Below, piece by piece: positions 30,361-39,482 of a stretch of DNA of 64,000 bases; the stretch's first letter is position 1, and each line of letters opens with the position of its first letter. This DNA comes from Akkermansia muciniphila. Lineage in GTDB: Bacteria; Verrucomicrobiota; Verrucomicrobiia; Limisphaerales; BJHT01. Under the pieces are notes generated by a model. That model ran no database searches, had not been told where the DNA came from, and was given only the letters and a program-made list of their open reading frames with translations. A program made the position numbers and the translations under genes. Where the stretch lies: the NCBI GenBank assembly GCA_945861535.1, contig CAMAUZ010000001.1, positions 62,001 to 126,000 on the forward strand, written 5' to 3'.

Positions 30361-30562
30361 CCGTAACGATTCAGTTGGAGCGCGGCCTTTAGGCCGCAGA
30401 AGCGTGCGTCCGGCATGGGGTGAACGAATTTTCAGACTGTTTTTTTGACTCACTAAATGGGGAGCGGAGGTAGGCGTTCGGGTTGTTTGGCACGCTCGCT
30501 GCGGATGGACGTCTCTGCGGCCTGAAGGCCGCGCTCCTGTCGCCCCCACTGCATGGGTACGG
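30361..30562. repeat. Inverted-repeat element family D, copy 2
   Basis: Arms GGAGCGCGGCCTTTAGGCCG and CGGCCTGAAGGCCGCGCTCC are flanked by outer arms CCGTAACGATTCAGT and CACTGCATGGGTACGG. The centre again contains CAGACTG followed by a T-run and GACTCACTAAATGG. Confidence 0.88.
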
Positions 30563-30627
30563 CTAATATCCCCTGATGTCTCTTCGGAACAAAGGCAGGG
30601 ATGCCCTTTCAGACTGCATCCCGTCCC

Positions 30628-30716
30628 CATGATTCTGCCGCCCATGATTCTGAGCCTTCCCCCTGCGGCGGTCGCGGCAAGAGGAGTGGAACAGAATCAT
30701 CAGAGGCAGAATCATG
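30628..30716. repeat. Inverted-repeat element family L, copy 3
   Basis: Arms CATGATTCTGCCGCCCATGA, then TTCTG, and CAGAATCATCAGAGGCAGAA, then TCATG, flank a 39-base centre. It lies 124 bases upstream of the phosphoesterase ATG. Confidence 0.82.
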
Positions 30717-30839
30717 GAGGACGTTTTCCTTTGTGCTCCCGGATTTCGCGGGGTTTTGTCCAGGTCCACCCAACAGCGCGGGATTGCGGGCGGCGCGAGC
30801 GGACGGTAATGCTCCGGTCCACGCAAGCCACAGCCCTGC

Positions 30840-31748
30840 ATGAAAACCACCGCACCTCTTTCCCGTCGCCGCTTCGTCTCCGCCGCCGTCGCTGCTGGCG
30901 CTGGCGCGCTGGCGTTGCGTTCGTTCCCACTGCCCGCGGCGGACCGGGCATTGAGCGAGGTTTCGTTTCTGGTCATCACCGACACGCACCTCGGTTATCA
31001 GGACAAGGACGCTGCTGAAAAACAGTGGCTGAAGACGGTGGCCGAGCTGGCCCGCGCGCCCGGCGCGTTTGTGCTGCATCTCGGCGATGTCGTGGATGGT
31101 GGACGCGAGCCGCAATACGCGCGCTACCTCGAAGGCCGGAAGCTGATCGGCAAACCCGTCCACGAAATCCCCGGCAATCACGATCCGCAGGAACTCTTCG
31201 AGCGGCATCTGCGCAAAGACGTGAACCTCGCCTTCGAGCACGAATGGCTGCGCGTGTTGCTCATCAACAACGCGCGCACCGAATCGCACGACGGCTTCAT
31301 CACGTCGGCGCAGATCGCGTGGCTCACCGAGCAGATCGCGCTCGCCGCGAAGGCCGACCAGCGCCTCCTCTTCGCCATGCACGTCCCCGTGCATACGAAC
31401 GGCCCTCCCGACCGCGGCTGGTACGTGAAGCCCGCGAACGGACAGCGCGAGTTTTACGCGCTGCTGGAAAAACACGCGGCGCGAACCATCGCCCTGTTCC
31501 ACGGCCATTTTCACAACGGCCTGCGCGGCTGGGATGACCGTGCGCCCGTCCACGAAATCAGCTTCCCCTCCGCGCTCTACAACCTCGACCGTAAGCTCGC
31601 GGCCAAGCCGGCACCCGGCTACAACCTCCCCGAGTTCCGCCCCGGCTTCACCCGCGTGCGGATTCGCGACGGCGTGCTGGAACTCGCGTATCAACCCGTC
31701 GGCGCCGCCGAACCCGCGACGAAACAATTGTCCCTGAAACCCGCCTGA
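30840..31748 (+). CDS. Tat-exported calcineurin-like metallophosphoesterase
   Basis: The 302-residue protein has a twin-arginine signal (SRRRFVSAAVAAGAGALAL). The metallophosphoesterase motifs appear in order: D-T-H (VITDTHLG), GDVVDGG, GNHD, MHVPVH and GHFHNG, so the di-metal site is complete. It would hydrolyse phosphomonoesters or diesters in the periplasm; the substrate is unknown. It precedes a sulfatase by 5 bp, so the two are almost certainly co-transcribed and may act on the same polymer. Confidence 0.93.
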   Translation: MKTTAPLSRRRFVSAAVAAGAGALALRSFPLPAADRALSEVSFLVITDTHLGYQDKDAAEKQWLKTVAELARAPGAFVLHLGDVVDGGREPQYARYLEGRKLIGKPVHEIPGNHDPQELFERHLRKDVNLAFEHEWLRVLLINNARTESHDGFITSAQIAWLTEQIALAAKADQRLLFAMHVPVHTNGPPDRGWYVKPANGQREFYALLEKHAARTIALFHGHFHNGLRGWDDRAPVHEISFPSALYNLDRKLAAKPAPGYNLPEFRPGFTRVRIRDGVLELAYQPVGAAEPATKQLSLKPA

Positions 31749-31753
31749 ACCTA

Positions 31754-33193
31754 ATGAAAATCCTCCTCCGCCTGCTGTTCACTCTGACCCTGTTGATCGC
31801 CGCAAAAAACCCGGCCCTCGCCGCGTCGCGTCCGAACATCATCTTCATCATGGCCGACGATCTCGGCTACACGGACCTCGCGTGCTTCGGCAGCAAATAT
31901 TACGAGACACCGAACATCGACCGCCTCGCGACGCAGGGCCTCAAGCTCACCAGCCATCATCATTGCCAGAACTGCACGCCCACGCGCGCGGCCTTGATGA
32001 GCGGCCAATATGGCGCTCGCACCGGCGTTTACACCGTTGGCGGCATCGAGCGTTTCAACTGGCAGTCCCGCCCGTTGCGCCCCGTGGACAACGTGACCAG
32101 CCTTCCGCTTGACCGCCCGATCATCGCGCAGCAGCTCAAGACCGCCGGCTACGCCACCGGCATGTTCGGCAAATGGCATATCGGCGAGCAGGGCCAGTAT
32201 CATCCCGGCCAGCGCGGCTTCGACGAGGCCATCGTTTCCATGGGTCAGCATTACAATTTCGCCACGAACCCGAAGACGCCCTACCCGAAGGAACAATATC
32301 TCGCGGACTTCCTCACCGACCGCGCCGTCGATTTCATCCAGCGCCACAAGGAGCAGCCGTTCTTTCTCTACCTCCCGCATTTCGGCGTGCATTCGCCGCA
32401 CACGGCCAAACCGGAGTTGATCGCGAAGTTCAAACCCAAGCCCGGCGTGGGCGGCCACAACAACGCGACCTACGCCGCCATGATCGCCAGCGTGGATGAG
32501 AGCGTGGGCCGCGTGATGCAAACGCTCGACGACCTCAAGCTCGCCGAGAACACCGTGCTCATTTTCACCAGCGACAACGGCGGCGTGGGCGGCTACGTGC
32601 GCGAGGGCATCAAGCAGGGCGGCGACATCACCGACAACGCCCCGTTGCGCAGCGGCAAGGGCAGCCTCTACGAAGGCGGCACCCGCGTGCCTCTCATCGT
32701 CCGCTGGCCCGGCGTCACCCAACCCGGCACGACCTGCGACGTGCCGACGATCCATGTGGACATTTATCCGACCTTTCTCGAACTCGCCGTCGCGCCCAAA
32801 CCCGGGCACCCGCTCGACGGCGAGAGCCTCGTGAAACTCTTCCGGGCGCCCGCTGCGAAGCTTCAGCGCGACGCCATCTTCCAGCATTTCCCCGGCTACC
32901 TCGGCGCGGGCCAGGGAGCTTGGCGCACCACGCCCGTAAGCCTCGTTCACGCGGGCGACTGGAAGCTGCTGGAGTTCCTCGAAGACGGTCGCCTCGAACT
33001 TTACAACCTGCGCGACCACCTCGGCGAAGCGAAGAACCTCGCGCAAACCAATCCTATCAAAGCCGCCGAACTCCGCGACCGCCTCGCCGCCTGGCGCAAG
33101 GAAATCAAGGCTCCAATGCCCACGCCAAACAAGGCCGGCGGCACAGACGAGCGGAAGGGTGGGAAGAAGAAACCGGGGAAGGCGGCGAAATAA
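31754..33193 (+). CDS. Secreted sulfatase
   Basis: The 479-residue protein has a signal peptide (residues 1 to about 23, ending ALAA), then RPNIIFIMADDLGYTD. The signature C74-T-P76-T-R78 marks a formylglycine-type sulfatase. GKWHIGEQGQYHPGQRGFDE, the H-x-P region LPHFGVHSPH and FTSDNGGVGG match the catalytic core. The C-terminus is Lys/Gly-rich (GGKKKPGKAAK), a possible surface-interacting tail. It is the second gene of the pair with the exported phosphoesterase. Confidence 0.95.
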   Translation: MKILLRLLFTLTLLIAAKNPALAASRPNIIFIMADDLGYTDLACFGSKYYETPNIDRLATQGLKLTSHHHCQNCTPTRAALMSGQYGARTGVYTVGGIERFNWQSRPLRPVDNVTSLPLDRPIIAQQLKTAGYATGMFGKWHIGEQGQYHPGQRGFDEAIVSMGQHYNFATNPKTPYPKEQYLADFLTDRAVDFIQRHKEQPFFLYLPHFGVHSPHTAKPELIAKFKPKPGVGGHNNATYAAMIASVDESVGRVMQTLDDLKLAENTVLIFTSDNGGVGGYVREGIKQGGDITDNAPLRSGKGSLYEGGTRVPLIVRWPGVTQPGTTCDVPTIHVDIYPTFLELAVAPKPGHPLDGESLVKLFRAPAAKLQRDAIFQHFPGYLGAGQGAWRTTPVSLVHAGDWKLLEFLEDGRLELYNLRDHLGEAKNLAQTNPIKAAELRDRLAAWRKEIKAPMPTPNKAGGTDERKGGKKKPGKAAK

Positions 33194-33211
33194 TCGGGTG
33201 AACTTTCAACT

Positions 33212-33445
33212 GTGAATGCTTCCCTACCACTCTGGTTCGACAAAGTGTTCTGTCGCGATCTGCGAGGGAAATACGAGAACGAGGTCTTCTGGAACGTAGA
33301 ACACATTGTAAAAATTGAACTGGCCGCTTGCAGCGTGGACGAAGTGTCATCCATCATCACCCTGACCACCGGGGAAAAGTTTGATGTCGCGGGAACGCCG
33401 GAAGACTTGGTGACTCACGACCGCTACTTTTATCCGAAAACCTAA
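33212..33445 (+). CDS. Small protein with FlbD-like beta pattern, 77 aa
   Basis: It begins at GTG 33212, 18 bp after the sulfatase stop. The core VFWNVEHIVKIELAACSVDE, then VSSIITLTTGEKFDVAGTPEDL, has the residue pattern of small single-domain proteins such as FlbD (hydrophobic-x-x-I-x-x-I-E then I-x-L-x-x-G-x-x-x-V-x-x-x-P-E-D-L). Overall GC content drops below that of its neighbours. The function is unknown; I do not claim a flagellar role since no flagellar gene is near. Confidence 0.6.
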   Translation: MNASLPLWFDKVFCRDLRGKYENEVFWNVEHIVKIELAACSVDEVSSIITLTTGEKFDVAGTPEDLVTHDRYFYPKT

Positions 33446-34248
33446 GTCGTTTCTACTCAGTTAGAGCGGGACAGAAAGCCACGGAGACACGATGAACACA
33501 GCGCTGCGGAGCCGCGACCCAAGGAGCGCGGCGTTCACGCCGCCTCACCGTTGGAACGCCGTCGCGGTTCCGATCCCTCCCGCACCTCTCACGCTGAAGC
33601 GGCATAAATGCCGTGCTCCGAATTCCTCGCGCCACGCGAGAAGTTTGCAGGATTTTAGTACAGACAAACCCGCGGGATGGCGGCGGCTTCGGGATGTTAC
33701 CAATCTGTGGGCGATGACCGACCTGTAAGTAATTGGTTTCCTCTGTGTGTCTCGTATCTCTGTGGTCCAAGCTAGCCGGTTCGAGTGACTAGTCATGGCT
33801 AAGTTTTTAGGATACCTTTCGCGCCAACTCATCGAGAACTCTTTCTCGCTTCGAAAGCGTCTTTGACCATTGCCCACCTTACCCTCGCCGGCAGCCACAG
33901 CCGCCCCGCGTCAGATCGGGCAGGGCATGGAAGGCGCACCAAGGTCGTGATTCCAGGCGTTTTGTTTCCACCCATCCGGATTTTCCGTAGGGGTGCGGAG
34001 GATTTCGCCCGGGTGCGGGTGCGCCCGGCATCCGATCTGATAGTTTGGGGCAGATAAGTTGGCGGGGATCTGGCCGCTTATCTCTTGCTCGGGCGGGTCA
34101 CACCGGGGTTGTCGGGGACGGGCGTTCGGATTACCGGGTGTGGTTGTTTGGCTGCGGAATCGGACGGCGAGGTCTTCAGCCATGGACCTTTTCAGGAGGC
34201 CCGGATTGCGCATTGACGGCGTTGGGCCTGGTCGCTTGGCTACGGGTG
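33446..34248. other. Intergenic, one repeat element, no supportable gene
   Basis: An 800-base space between the small protein and the 177-residue protein. The left part is element O. The right part (about 33770-34248) has open frames on both strands, but none with recognisable composition or motif. Confidence 0.5.
33478..33768. repeat. Inverted-repeat element family O
   Basis: Left arm CCACGGAGACACGATGAACA, right arm CTCTGTGTGTCTCGTATCTC followed by TGTGG; the arms are imperfect. A GGAGCGCGGCGTTCACGCCG palindrome lies in the centre. Single copy in this window. Confidence 0.65.
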
Positions 34249-34782
34249 ATGTCTGATGACTTGTCCATGCCTTCTGATTCGCCGCCACTGATCGCGCCCG
34301 TAGCCGCTCCCATGCCTGCCGCAAACCCGCATGTCGTCGGCGAGGGTTATGAGTTCGACGCGGTGCGGGCGCAACTGGGGGGGCAGGCGGCGCCGCCTTA
34401 TTTTGTCATCCACCGGGGGGGCGTGATTGTGGGATTGTGTCTGGGGTTGACGTGGAATCCGCGCGCCGAGAGTGATCCGTGTGAGGTGTGGGTGGGACGC
34501 AAGGGTGATCTGGCCAAGTGGGGAGCCAAGCTGGCGGAGACTACCGGGCCGCTGCCGGTCTATGTGCGACGCGTGGAGGGTGGTAAGTGGATTTATACCG
34601 GTTTGTATGAAGTGACTGGGAGCAGCACCGAGCCAGATGTCATCCGGCCGAGGCTTCAGCCGCCAGTCATCACGGTAATCTCCCGGATAGTCTTTCTGCA
34701 GCGGTTTGGCACGGCCCGTGTCGCGCCGGTGGCGGCGGCTGATTCTGCGGCTGGGATTTCAACCACGGATGGACAGGGATGA
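34249..34782 (+). CDS. Hypothetical protein, 177 aa, PUA/SRA-like pattern
   Basis: From ATG 34249. Residues of about 1-30 are a Pro/Ala-rich linker; the remainder is a compact beta-rich domain: PPYFVIHRGGVIVGLCLGLT, PCEVWVGRKGDLAKWGAKLA, LPVYVRRVEGGKWIYTGLYE and IVFLQRFG. The W-x-Y-x-G-x-Y stretch next to V-x-V-R is reminiscent of small DNA/RNA-binding or SRA/PUA-like folds, but this is a pattern resemblance only. The next gene encodes the VF530 DNA-binding-type protein. The last residues (ISTTDGQG) come from repeat K2. No family assigned. Confidence 0.6.
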   Translation: MSDDLSMPSDSPPLIAPVAAPMPAANPHVVGEGYEFDAVRAQLGGQAAPPYFVIHRGGVIVGLCLGLTWNPRAESDPCEVWVGRKGDLAKWGAKLAETTGPLPVYVRRVEGGKWIYTGLYEVTGSSTEPDVIRPRLQPPVITVISRIVFLQRFGTARVAPVAAADSAAGISTTDGQG

Positions 34783-34858
34783 GTACGGATTACTGCGGTG
34801 TGGTGGGGTTTCCCGAGCGGTTGTTTTCATCCGTGTTACTCGGTTTCAAGCCGTGGTT
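34761..34858. repeat. Inverted-repeat element family K, copy 2
   Basis: Left arm AACCACGGATGGACAGGGAT, then GAGTACGGATTAC; right arm CATCCGTGTTACTCGGTTTC, then AAGCCGTGGTTTG. It overlaps the end of the 177-residue gene. Confidence 0.78.
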
Positions 34859-34916
34859 TGCCGGTTTCGCTATCCGAATTTGGGTGAGTCCTGATCTTCT
34901 CTGACTTTCTACGCCT

Positions 34917-35147
34917 GTGCCATCGCCTCCTAATCCACCCCGCGACCCGCTGCATGGGATCACGCTGGAGAACATTATCACCCAGATGGTCGAGCGGCAT
35001 GGGTGGGAGGAGATGGGAGCGCGCATTCCAATCCGGTGTTTTGAGCACAACCCGAGTGTCAAATCGGCGCTGACGTTTCTGCGGAAGACGCCGTGGGCGC
35101 GGGAGCGATTGGAAGGGTGGTTTATCCATGAGCATTGGAGCCGGTGA
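34917..35147 (+). CDS. VF530-family protein (DUF2132)
   Basis: The 76-residue protein (GTG start) matches VF530 almost end to end: DPLHGITLENIITQMVERHG, WEEMGARIPIRCFEHNPSVK and SALTFLRKTPWARERLEG. VF530 is a small helical protein family related to DNA-binding folds; its cellular role is unknown. It follows the 177-residue protein with the repeat K2 between them. Confidence 0.92.
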   Translation: MPSPPNPPRDPLHGITLENIITQMVERHGWEEMGARIPIRCFEHNPSVKSALTFLRKTPWARERLEGWFIHEHWSR

Positions 35148-35410
35148 CAGCGGGGACGGCGTAGATTCTGGCAAGCCAGAGTAGGCTTGTTCGCCGACGG
35201 GAGTCAGTCGTGTCAGTTCATGATCTTAGCCGTAGCTGTTTAGTTGGCGGGAGCGCGGGCTTCCAGCCGACACAAGCTATAACCGAGCGAAAGCGTTGCA
35301 TCGGTGCCAACCGCCAGTTCGCTGTTCACCGATCATATAACGCGCCCGGCCGAGCCGGCCGCCTCGTCGTGCGGAGGGCCGGAGTGTGTTGGAAACCCGC
35401 GCTCCCGACC

Positions 35411-35592
35411 TTGTAGGAGTCGAGGTGACGAGACACTCAACTCCATCCGCAAGCGGCCCGTCCCCATGCGGCGCAAGCTGAGTCGTGAAGCCGCGCTCAG
35501 CTTTCGCGCACCGTGGCCAAAGCACTTCCACGAAACGCAGGCCGCGCTGTGCGCGGAAGAGGTTAGAGTCTCGTCACCTCGATTCCTACAAG
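35411..35592. repeat. Inverted-repeat element family F, copy 1
   Basis: Left arm TTGTAGGAGTCGAGGTGACG, then AGAC; right arm GTTAGAGTCTCGTCACCTCG, then ATTCCTACAAG. Copies are at 39084-39261, 39294-39471 and 59308-59476. It is in the 670-base space between VF530 and the MBL-fold gene; the rest of that space shows no gene. Confidence 0.85.
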
Positions 35593-35819
35593 GGCGGGGC
35601 TGCCCGCCTGCCAACGTTCCCCCCTCCGCTAGGTTGGTCCCATGCTGGGCCCGCGCGGCGCTCGGGATCGCCTCAGGTGTCTCTGCCAACGCCGGGGGCG
35701 GGGGCGGGCCGTCCGTGAAGTGGTGGTCAGCGGTTTTCCCGCACCGGATTGACCGATGAGCGCGTGCCTTTCCGGCTTTCGGTTTGACGAAGGGGAGGGA
35801 GGGAACAAGCATCGCGCGC

Positions 35820-36770
35820 ATGAAAATACCCCGTTGGTTCTCCTTCCTCGCTGCGTTGTCGTTCGCCTTGCTGCCTTTGGTGGCGGCGGCGCAGGTTAAT
35901 GTGGTGCAGACGGTCGCGCCGAATGTCTATTTCCACGAAGGTGACATCGGACGCAAAGGGCATTGCAACAACGGCTGGATTGTCTTTGCCGACTATGTGC
36001 TGGTGATCGATGGCAACTTCCCCTCGGGCGCGCAGGAGGTGATTCCCAAAATCAAGGCGCTGACGGACAAGCCGATCCGCTTCGCGTTCAACACGCATCA
36101 CCACGGCGATCATGCGTACGGGAATCAGGTCTGGCACGAGGCCGGGGCCATGCCCGTGGCGCACATCGGCGCGCTGGCGGAGTTCAAGAAATACGAGACC
36201 AATTATTTCGGCGGCGGACCGGGCCGGTGGGAACAGGCGGCCAAGGGGCGGCCCGATGTCGCGGCGAGCCGCTTGAAAATCCCCACGGTGCTCTTCAAGC
36301 AGGAGCTCTATTTTGATGACGGCAAACAGCGGGTTGAACTGCTGCACTTCGGCGTGGCACACACGCACGGCGACGGCTTCGCGTGGTTGCCGAATGAGAA
36401 AATTCTCTTCACCGGCGATGCCTGTGTGAACGGCCCCTACAACTACGTCGGCGACGGTCACATCGGCGACTGGATCAAGACCCTGCAGGCGGCGCAAAAG
36501 CTCGGCCCGAAATTCATCTGCCCCGGCCACGGCGCGATGGGCGGCCCGGAGATGTTGGAAGATCAGATCAATTTCTTTGTCACGCTCCGCGGGGAGGTTC
36601 AGCGACTCTTCGCGGCGGGCAAGCGTGCGGCGGACGTGAAGGCGGCGGTGGACGACATCAAGGCCAAGGTCAAGGGGAACGACCGGCTGTTGCGCTACGT
36701 TGGTGGCGGTTTTGCGGCGCAGGTCGAGAAAGCGTTCGTCGAGCTGGGCGGTGCGGCGTTTCCGAAGTGA
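35820..36770 (+). CDS. Exported metallo-beta-lactamase-fold hydrolase
   Basis: ATG 35820 gives 316 residues with a signal peptide ending VAAAQ. The MBL motif NTHHHGDHAYGN supplies the first three metal ligands, then VAHTHGDGFAWLP, FTGDACVNGP and CPGHGAMGG give the remaining ones, so both metal sites look complete. Residues of about 260-316 are a helical extension. The fold hosts beta-lactamases, glyoxalase II and lactonases; the sequence does not decide between them. Confidence 0.92.
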   Translation: MKIPRWFSFLAALSFALLPLVAAAQVNVVQTVAPNVYFHEGDIGRKGHCNNGWIVFADYVLVIDGNFPSGAQEVIPKIKALTDKPIRFAFNTHHHGDHAYGNQVWHEAGAMPVAHIGALAEFKKYETNYFGGGPGRWEQAAKGRPDVAASRLKIPTVLFKQELYFDDGKQRVELLHFGVAHTHGDGFAWLPNEKILFTGDACVNGPYNYVGDGHIGDWIKTLQAAQKLGPKFICPGHGAMGGPEMLEDQINFFVTLRGEVQRLFAAGKRAADVKAAVDDIKAKVKGNDRLLRYVGGGFAAQVEKAFVELGGAAFPK

Positions 36771-36933
36771 TATTTCGCGGGCGGCGTTCGGCGGTAGTTG
36801 CACGCTCGGCGGCGGCGCTGGGAGCGTGGTCCCGCTTGCCGACGACATCGGAAGCTGGCCAAGCCGTGAGTTTTTGGGAGCGCTTGCCCGGGCGGTGGGG
36901 AGGCTTCACGGTGGGCGCGGTTGAAAGTGACTC

Positions 36934-37686
36934 ATGCCCTATTCCCATCCCCAACCGATTGATAAGGACGCCGCACTCCGGCAGGTGTGGCATTTGTTCC
37001 CCGGTGCCCTCGCCCTGGCGGGGACGGCGGGCTTCATCAATTCCGTGGCGCTCGGTTTTTTCCACGCACCGGTGAGTCACATGACCGGGGCGGTGTCGCA
37101 TCTCGGACTGGATGTGGCGGGGCGTCGATGGGTGGACGCTTCGGCGGCGCTGGGGATCGTGGTGGGGTTTGGGATCGGCGCGGCGCTGGCCGGGATGCTG
37201 GTGGGGGCGTTGAAATTGCTGCCCGGTCGGCGTTATGGCGTGGTGCTGATGTGCGAGGGAGTGTTGCTGGCCGGGGCGACGTGGCTGCTGGTGGTCCAGC
37301 ATCGACTGGGTCTGCCAATGGTGGCGATGGCGTGCGGTTTGCAGAACGCGATGACGAGCAGTTACTGCGGGCTAATGATCCGGACGACGCATGTGACGGG
37401 CACGGTGACGGACATCGGGGTGATGCTGGGGCACTGGCTGCGGCACCGGCAGATCGAGTGGTGGAAGCTGCGTTTTCTGCTGTCGGTGTTTTGCGCGTTC
37501 GGCGTGGGCGGTGTGCTGGGGGCGCTGGCGGACAACTGGCTCGGACCCGTGGCCATGGGATTTGCCGCCGGCGGGTGTTTCATTGCGGGGGCGGTGTTCT
37601 GGCTGATGACTCATCGCGGACTGGTGGAAATGGTGCAAAGCGCGGCGGTGCGGCCCCCGCGGACAGGGGTTTTTCCGGAGAGTTAG
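36934..37686 (+). CDS. DUF1275 (YoaK-type) integral membrane protein
   Basis: The 250-residue protein has about six hydrophobic helices: GALALAGTAGFINSVALGFF, SAALGIVVGFGIGAALAGML, YGVVLMCEGVLLAGATWLLV, FLLSVFCAFGVGGVLGALAD and GPVAMGFAAGGCFIAGAVFW. The conserved N-terminal FxNS...SHMTG stretch, GLQNAMTS and RTTHVTGTVTDIG motif identify DUF1275. The function is unknown; the membrane location is clear. Confidence 0.9.
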   Translation: MPYSHPQPIDKDAALRQVWHLFPGALALAGTAGFINSVALGFFHAPVSHMTGAVSHLGLDVAGRRWVDASAALGIVVGFGIGAALAGMLVGALKLLPGRRYGVVLMCEGVLLAGATWLLVVQHRLGLPMVAMACGLQNAMTSSYCGLMIRTTHVTGTVTDIGVMLGHWLRHRQIEWWKLRFLLSVFCAFGVGGVLGALADNWLGPVAMGFAAGGCFIAGAVFWLMTHRGLVEMVQSAAVRPPRTGVFPES

Positions 37687-37802
37687 GCGGCCGCTGAATC
37701 CTTCCCTTGAGGTCCCGTCTGAGACGCGTGCCAAATTTTTCCAACCCTGTTTGCTTCGCCATCGCCCCATTTTCCCGGACTGAAAACCAGGCGCCCGCCG
37801 GC

Positions 37803-39062
37803 GTGACCGGATCGTGTTTTGCGGCGCGGGCGGGGCGGGCTGCGGTCGTCGCCTTGCTGGCGTTGGCCGCGGTCACCGCGTCCGCCCAGACGCTGACCGT
37901 GTCCACCAACGATGCCGTGATGTTGCGAAAAACCATCGCGCTGGTGGCGGGTTGGGATGCACGGGGAAAATCAGCGTTTGACCCCGAGCTGGCCGCCAGC
38001 TTTGACCGCCACTGGCGCGCGATCAACGATCCGTTGCTGCGGCTCAAGGTGCGCGACCTTGGCCCCGAGTTGGAGCGCGCCGCGGTGTTGCGGCCGCGCC
38101 TCAAGGAGATCACGGCGGCCACGCTGGCGGCCAAGGGCACGGTGCGATTTGAAAACGGTGGACCGCAGTGGCTGCGCGATCTGGTGGGCGGCGAGGCGCT
38201 CCAGTTTCTCAATCGACTGACCGCGATTGATCTCTACGACCGCCAGAATCCGCACGACAAGTCCTACAAACGCAACGAGAGCCTCGTCGATCCTTGGCTC
38301 GACCGGTTGGCGGACCTGCCCGATCTGGTGAGTCTCGATCTCGCCAACACCAGCATGAGCGGCCCCGGCCTGAAGGTTGTCGGCACGCTGAAAAATCTGG
38401 AGCGCCTCAACCTCACGCTCACGCCCATCACCGATCCGCATCTCGAACATTTGCGCGATCTTACCAAGCTGCGCGTGCTCGCGCTGGCCTCGGCCAAATG
38501 CACCGGCGAAGGCTTTCGTTTTCTCAGCAATCTCAAACAGCTCGAGAACGCCAACTTCCATTTCACTCCGGTGAACGACGCTGGCCTGGCGGGCATCAGC
38601 GTCGTCACCAGCCTCGAACGCCTCGAGATTGTGCATGTGCATTTCACCGATGCCGGCGCGCCCGCGCTGGCGAAGCTGGCGAATCTCGAACGTCTCCAGA
38701 TTGGCAGCCGCGAGGCTACGGGCGCGGCAATCGCACCGCTTACGGCGTTGAAGAAACTGCGCGAACTCGATTTGCACGACGGCCAGGCCATCGCTGAGGG
38801 TGTCCGCCACGCCAGCCAGATTCCGTCGCTGCGCGTGCTGCGGATCTATGGCGTGATCAAGGACGAGGGCGCTGTGCCGATTGGCCGGCTCGTGAATCTC
38901 GAGACTCTCAGCGCGGCGGGCACGGGCATCACCGATGTCGCGTTGGAGCATTTCGCCGGACTGGCGAATTTGCGGCGCTTGGAAATCGGCGGCTGCAAAG
39001 TCACCGAGGCGGGCGTGGCGAAGCTGAAGCAGGCGATCCCCGGTTTGGAAATCGTTCGGTAG
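37803..39062 (+). CDS. Exported leucine-rich repeat protein
   Basis: GTG 37803 gives 419 residues with a signal peptide (AAVVALLALAAVTASAQ); TTG 37707 and GTG 37728 are alternatives. From residue of about 150 there are nine or so LRRs of about 24 residues with the L-x-x-L-x-L-x-x-T pattern: LPDLVSLDLANTSMSGPGLK, LKNLERLNLTLTPITDPHLE and LANLRRLEIGGCKVTEAGVA. These form the planctomycete/verrucomicrobial-type LRR solenoid. It probably binds proteins outside the cytoplasm; partner unknown. Confidence 0.87.
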   Translation: MTGSCFAARAGRAAVVALLALAAVTASAQTLTVSTNDAVMLRKTIALVAGWDARGKSAFDPELAASFDRHWRAINDPLLRLKVRDLGPELERAAVLRPRLKEITAATLAAKGTVRFENGGPQWLRDLVGGEALQFLNRLTAIDLYDRQNPHDKSYKRNESLVDPWLDRLADLPDLVSLDLANTSMSGPGLKVVGTLKNLERLNLTLTPITDPHLEHLRDLTKLRVLALASAKCTGEGFRFLSNLKQLENANFHFTPVNDAGLAGISVVTSLERLEIVHVHFTDAGAPALAKLANLERLQIGSREATGAAIAPLTALKKLRELDLHDGQAIAEGVRHASQIPSLRVLRIYGVIKDEGAVPIGRLVNLETLSAAGTGITDVALEHFAGLANLRRLEIGGCKVTEAGVAKLKQAIPGLEIVR

Positions 39063-39083
39063 CGCTGGCGGCCTTCCCGTGTC

Positions 39084-39261
39084 TTGTAGGCGTCGAGGTA
39101 ACGAGACTCTGGCCTTTTCCCCGAGAGCAGCGGACGAAGTCTTGGGGTCTGACTTGGGTGAAGCGTGTGGGATGGGAACTTTGCTGCAAGACGCCGCTCG
39201 GAGAGTGTTTGGGCGGGCTGCTCGCGGAGGGAGGTTAGAGTCTCGTTACCTCGACTCCTAC
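39084..39261. repeat. Inverted-repeat element family F, copy 2
   Basis: Arms GTAGGCGTCGAGGTAACGAG, then ACTCT, and AGAGTCTCGTTACCTCGACT, then CCTAC. The internal GAGAGCAGCGGACGAAGT and GCTCGCGGAGGGAGGTTAG segments are shared with the other copies. Confidence 0.9.
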
Positions 39262-39293
39262 CAGTCCGGGAGCGCGGACGGGGCGCCCACCTT

Positions 39294-39471
39294 CGTAGGA
39301 GTCGAGATAACGAGATTCTGACCTTCTCCCCGAGAGCAGCGGACGAAGTTTTGAGGCCCGACGTGGGCGAGGCGCGGGGGATGGGAACTTGGTTGCACGA
39401 CGCGGCTCGGAGAGTGTTTGGGCGGGCCGCTCGCGGAAGGAGGTTGGAGTCTCGTTACCCCGATCCCGACA
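39294..39471. repeat. Inverted-repeat element family F, copy 3 (tandem with copy 2)
   Basis: Arms GTAGGAGTCGAGATAACGAG and GGAGTCTCGTTACCCCGATC, same internal blocks and length as copy 2, which ends 33 bases earlier. The two copies fill the space between the LRR gene and the small minus-strand gene. Confidence 0.88.
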
Positions 39472-39482
39472 AGGCCGGAACG

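Noticed and set aside
35304-35759. Plus-strand open frame of 151 codons after VF530
   Set aside because: It runs through element F1 and has no protein-like character.
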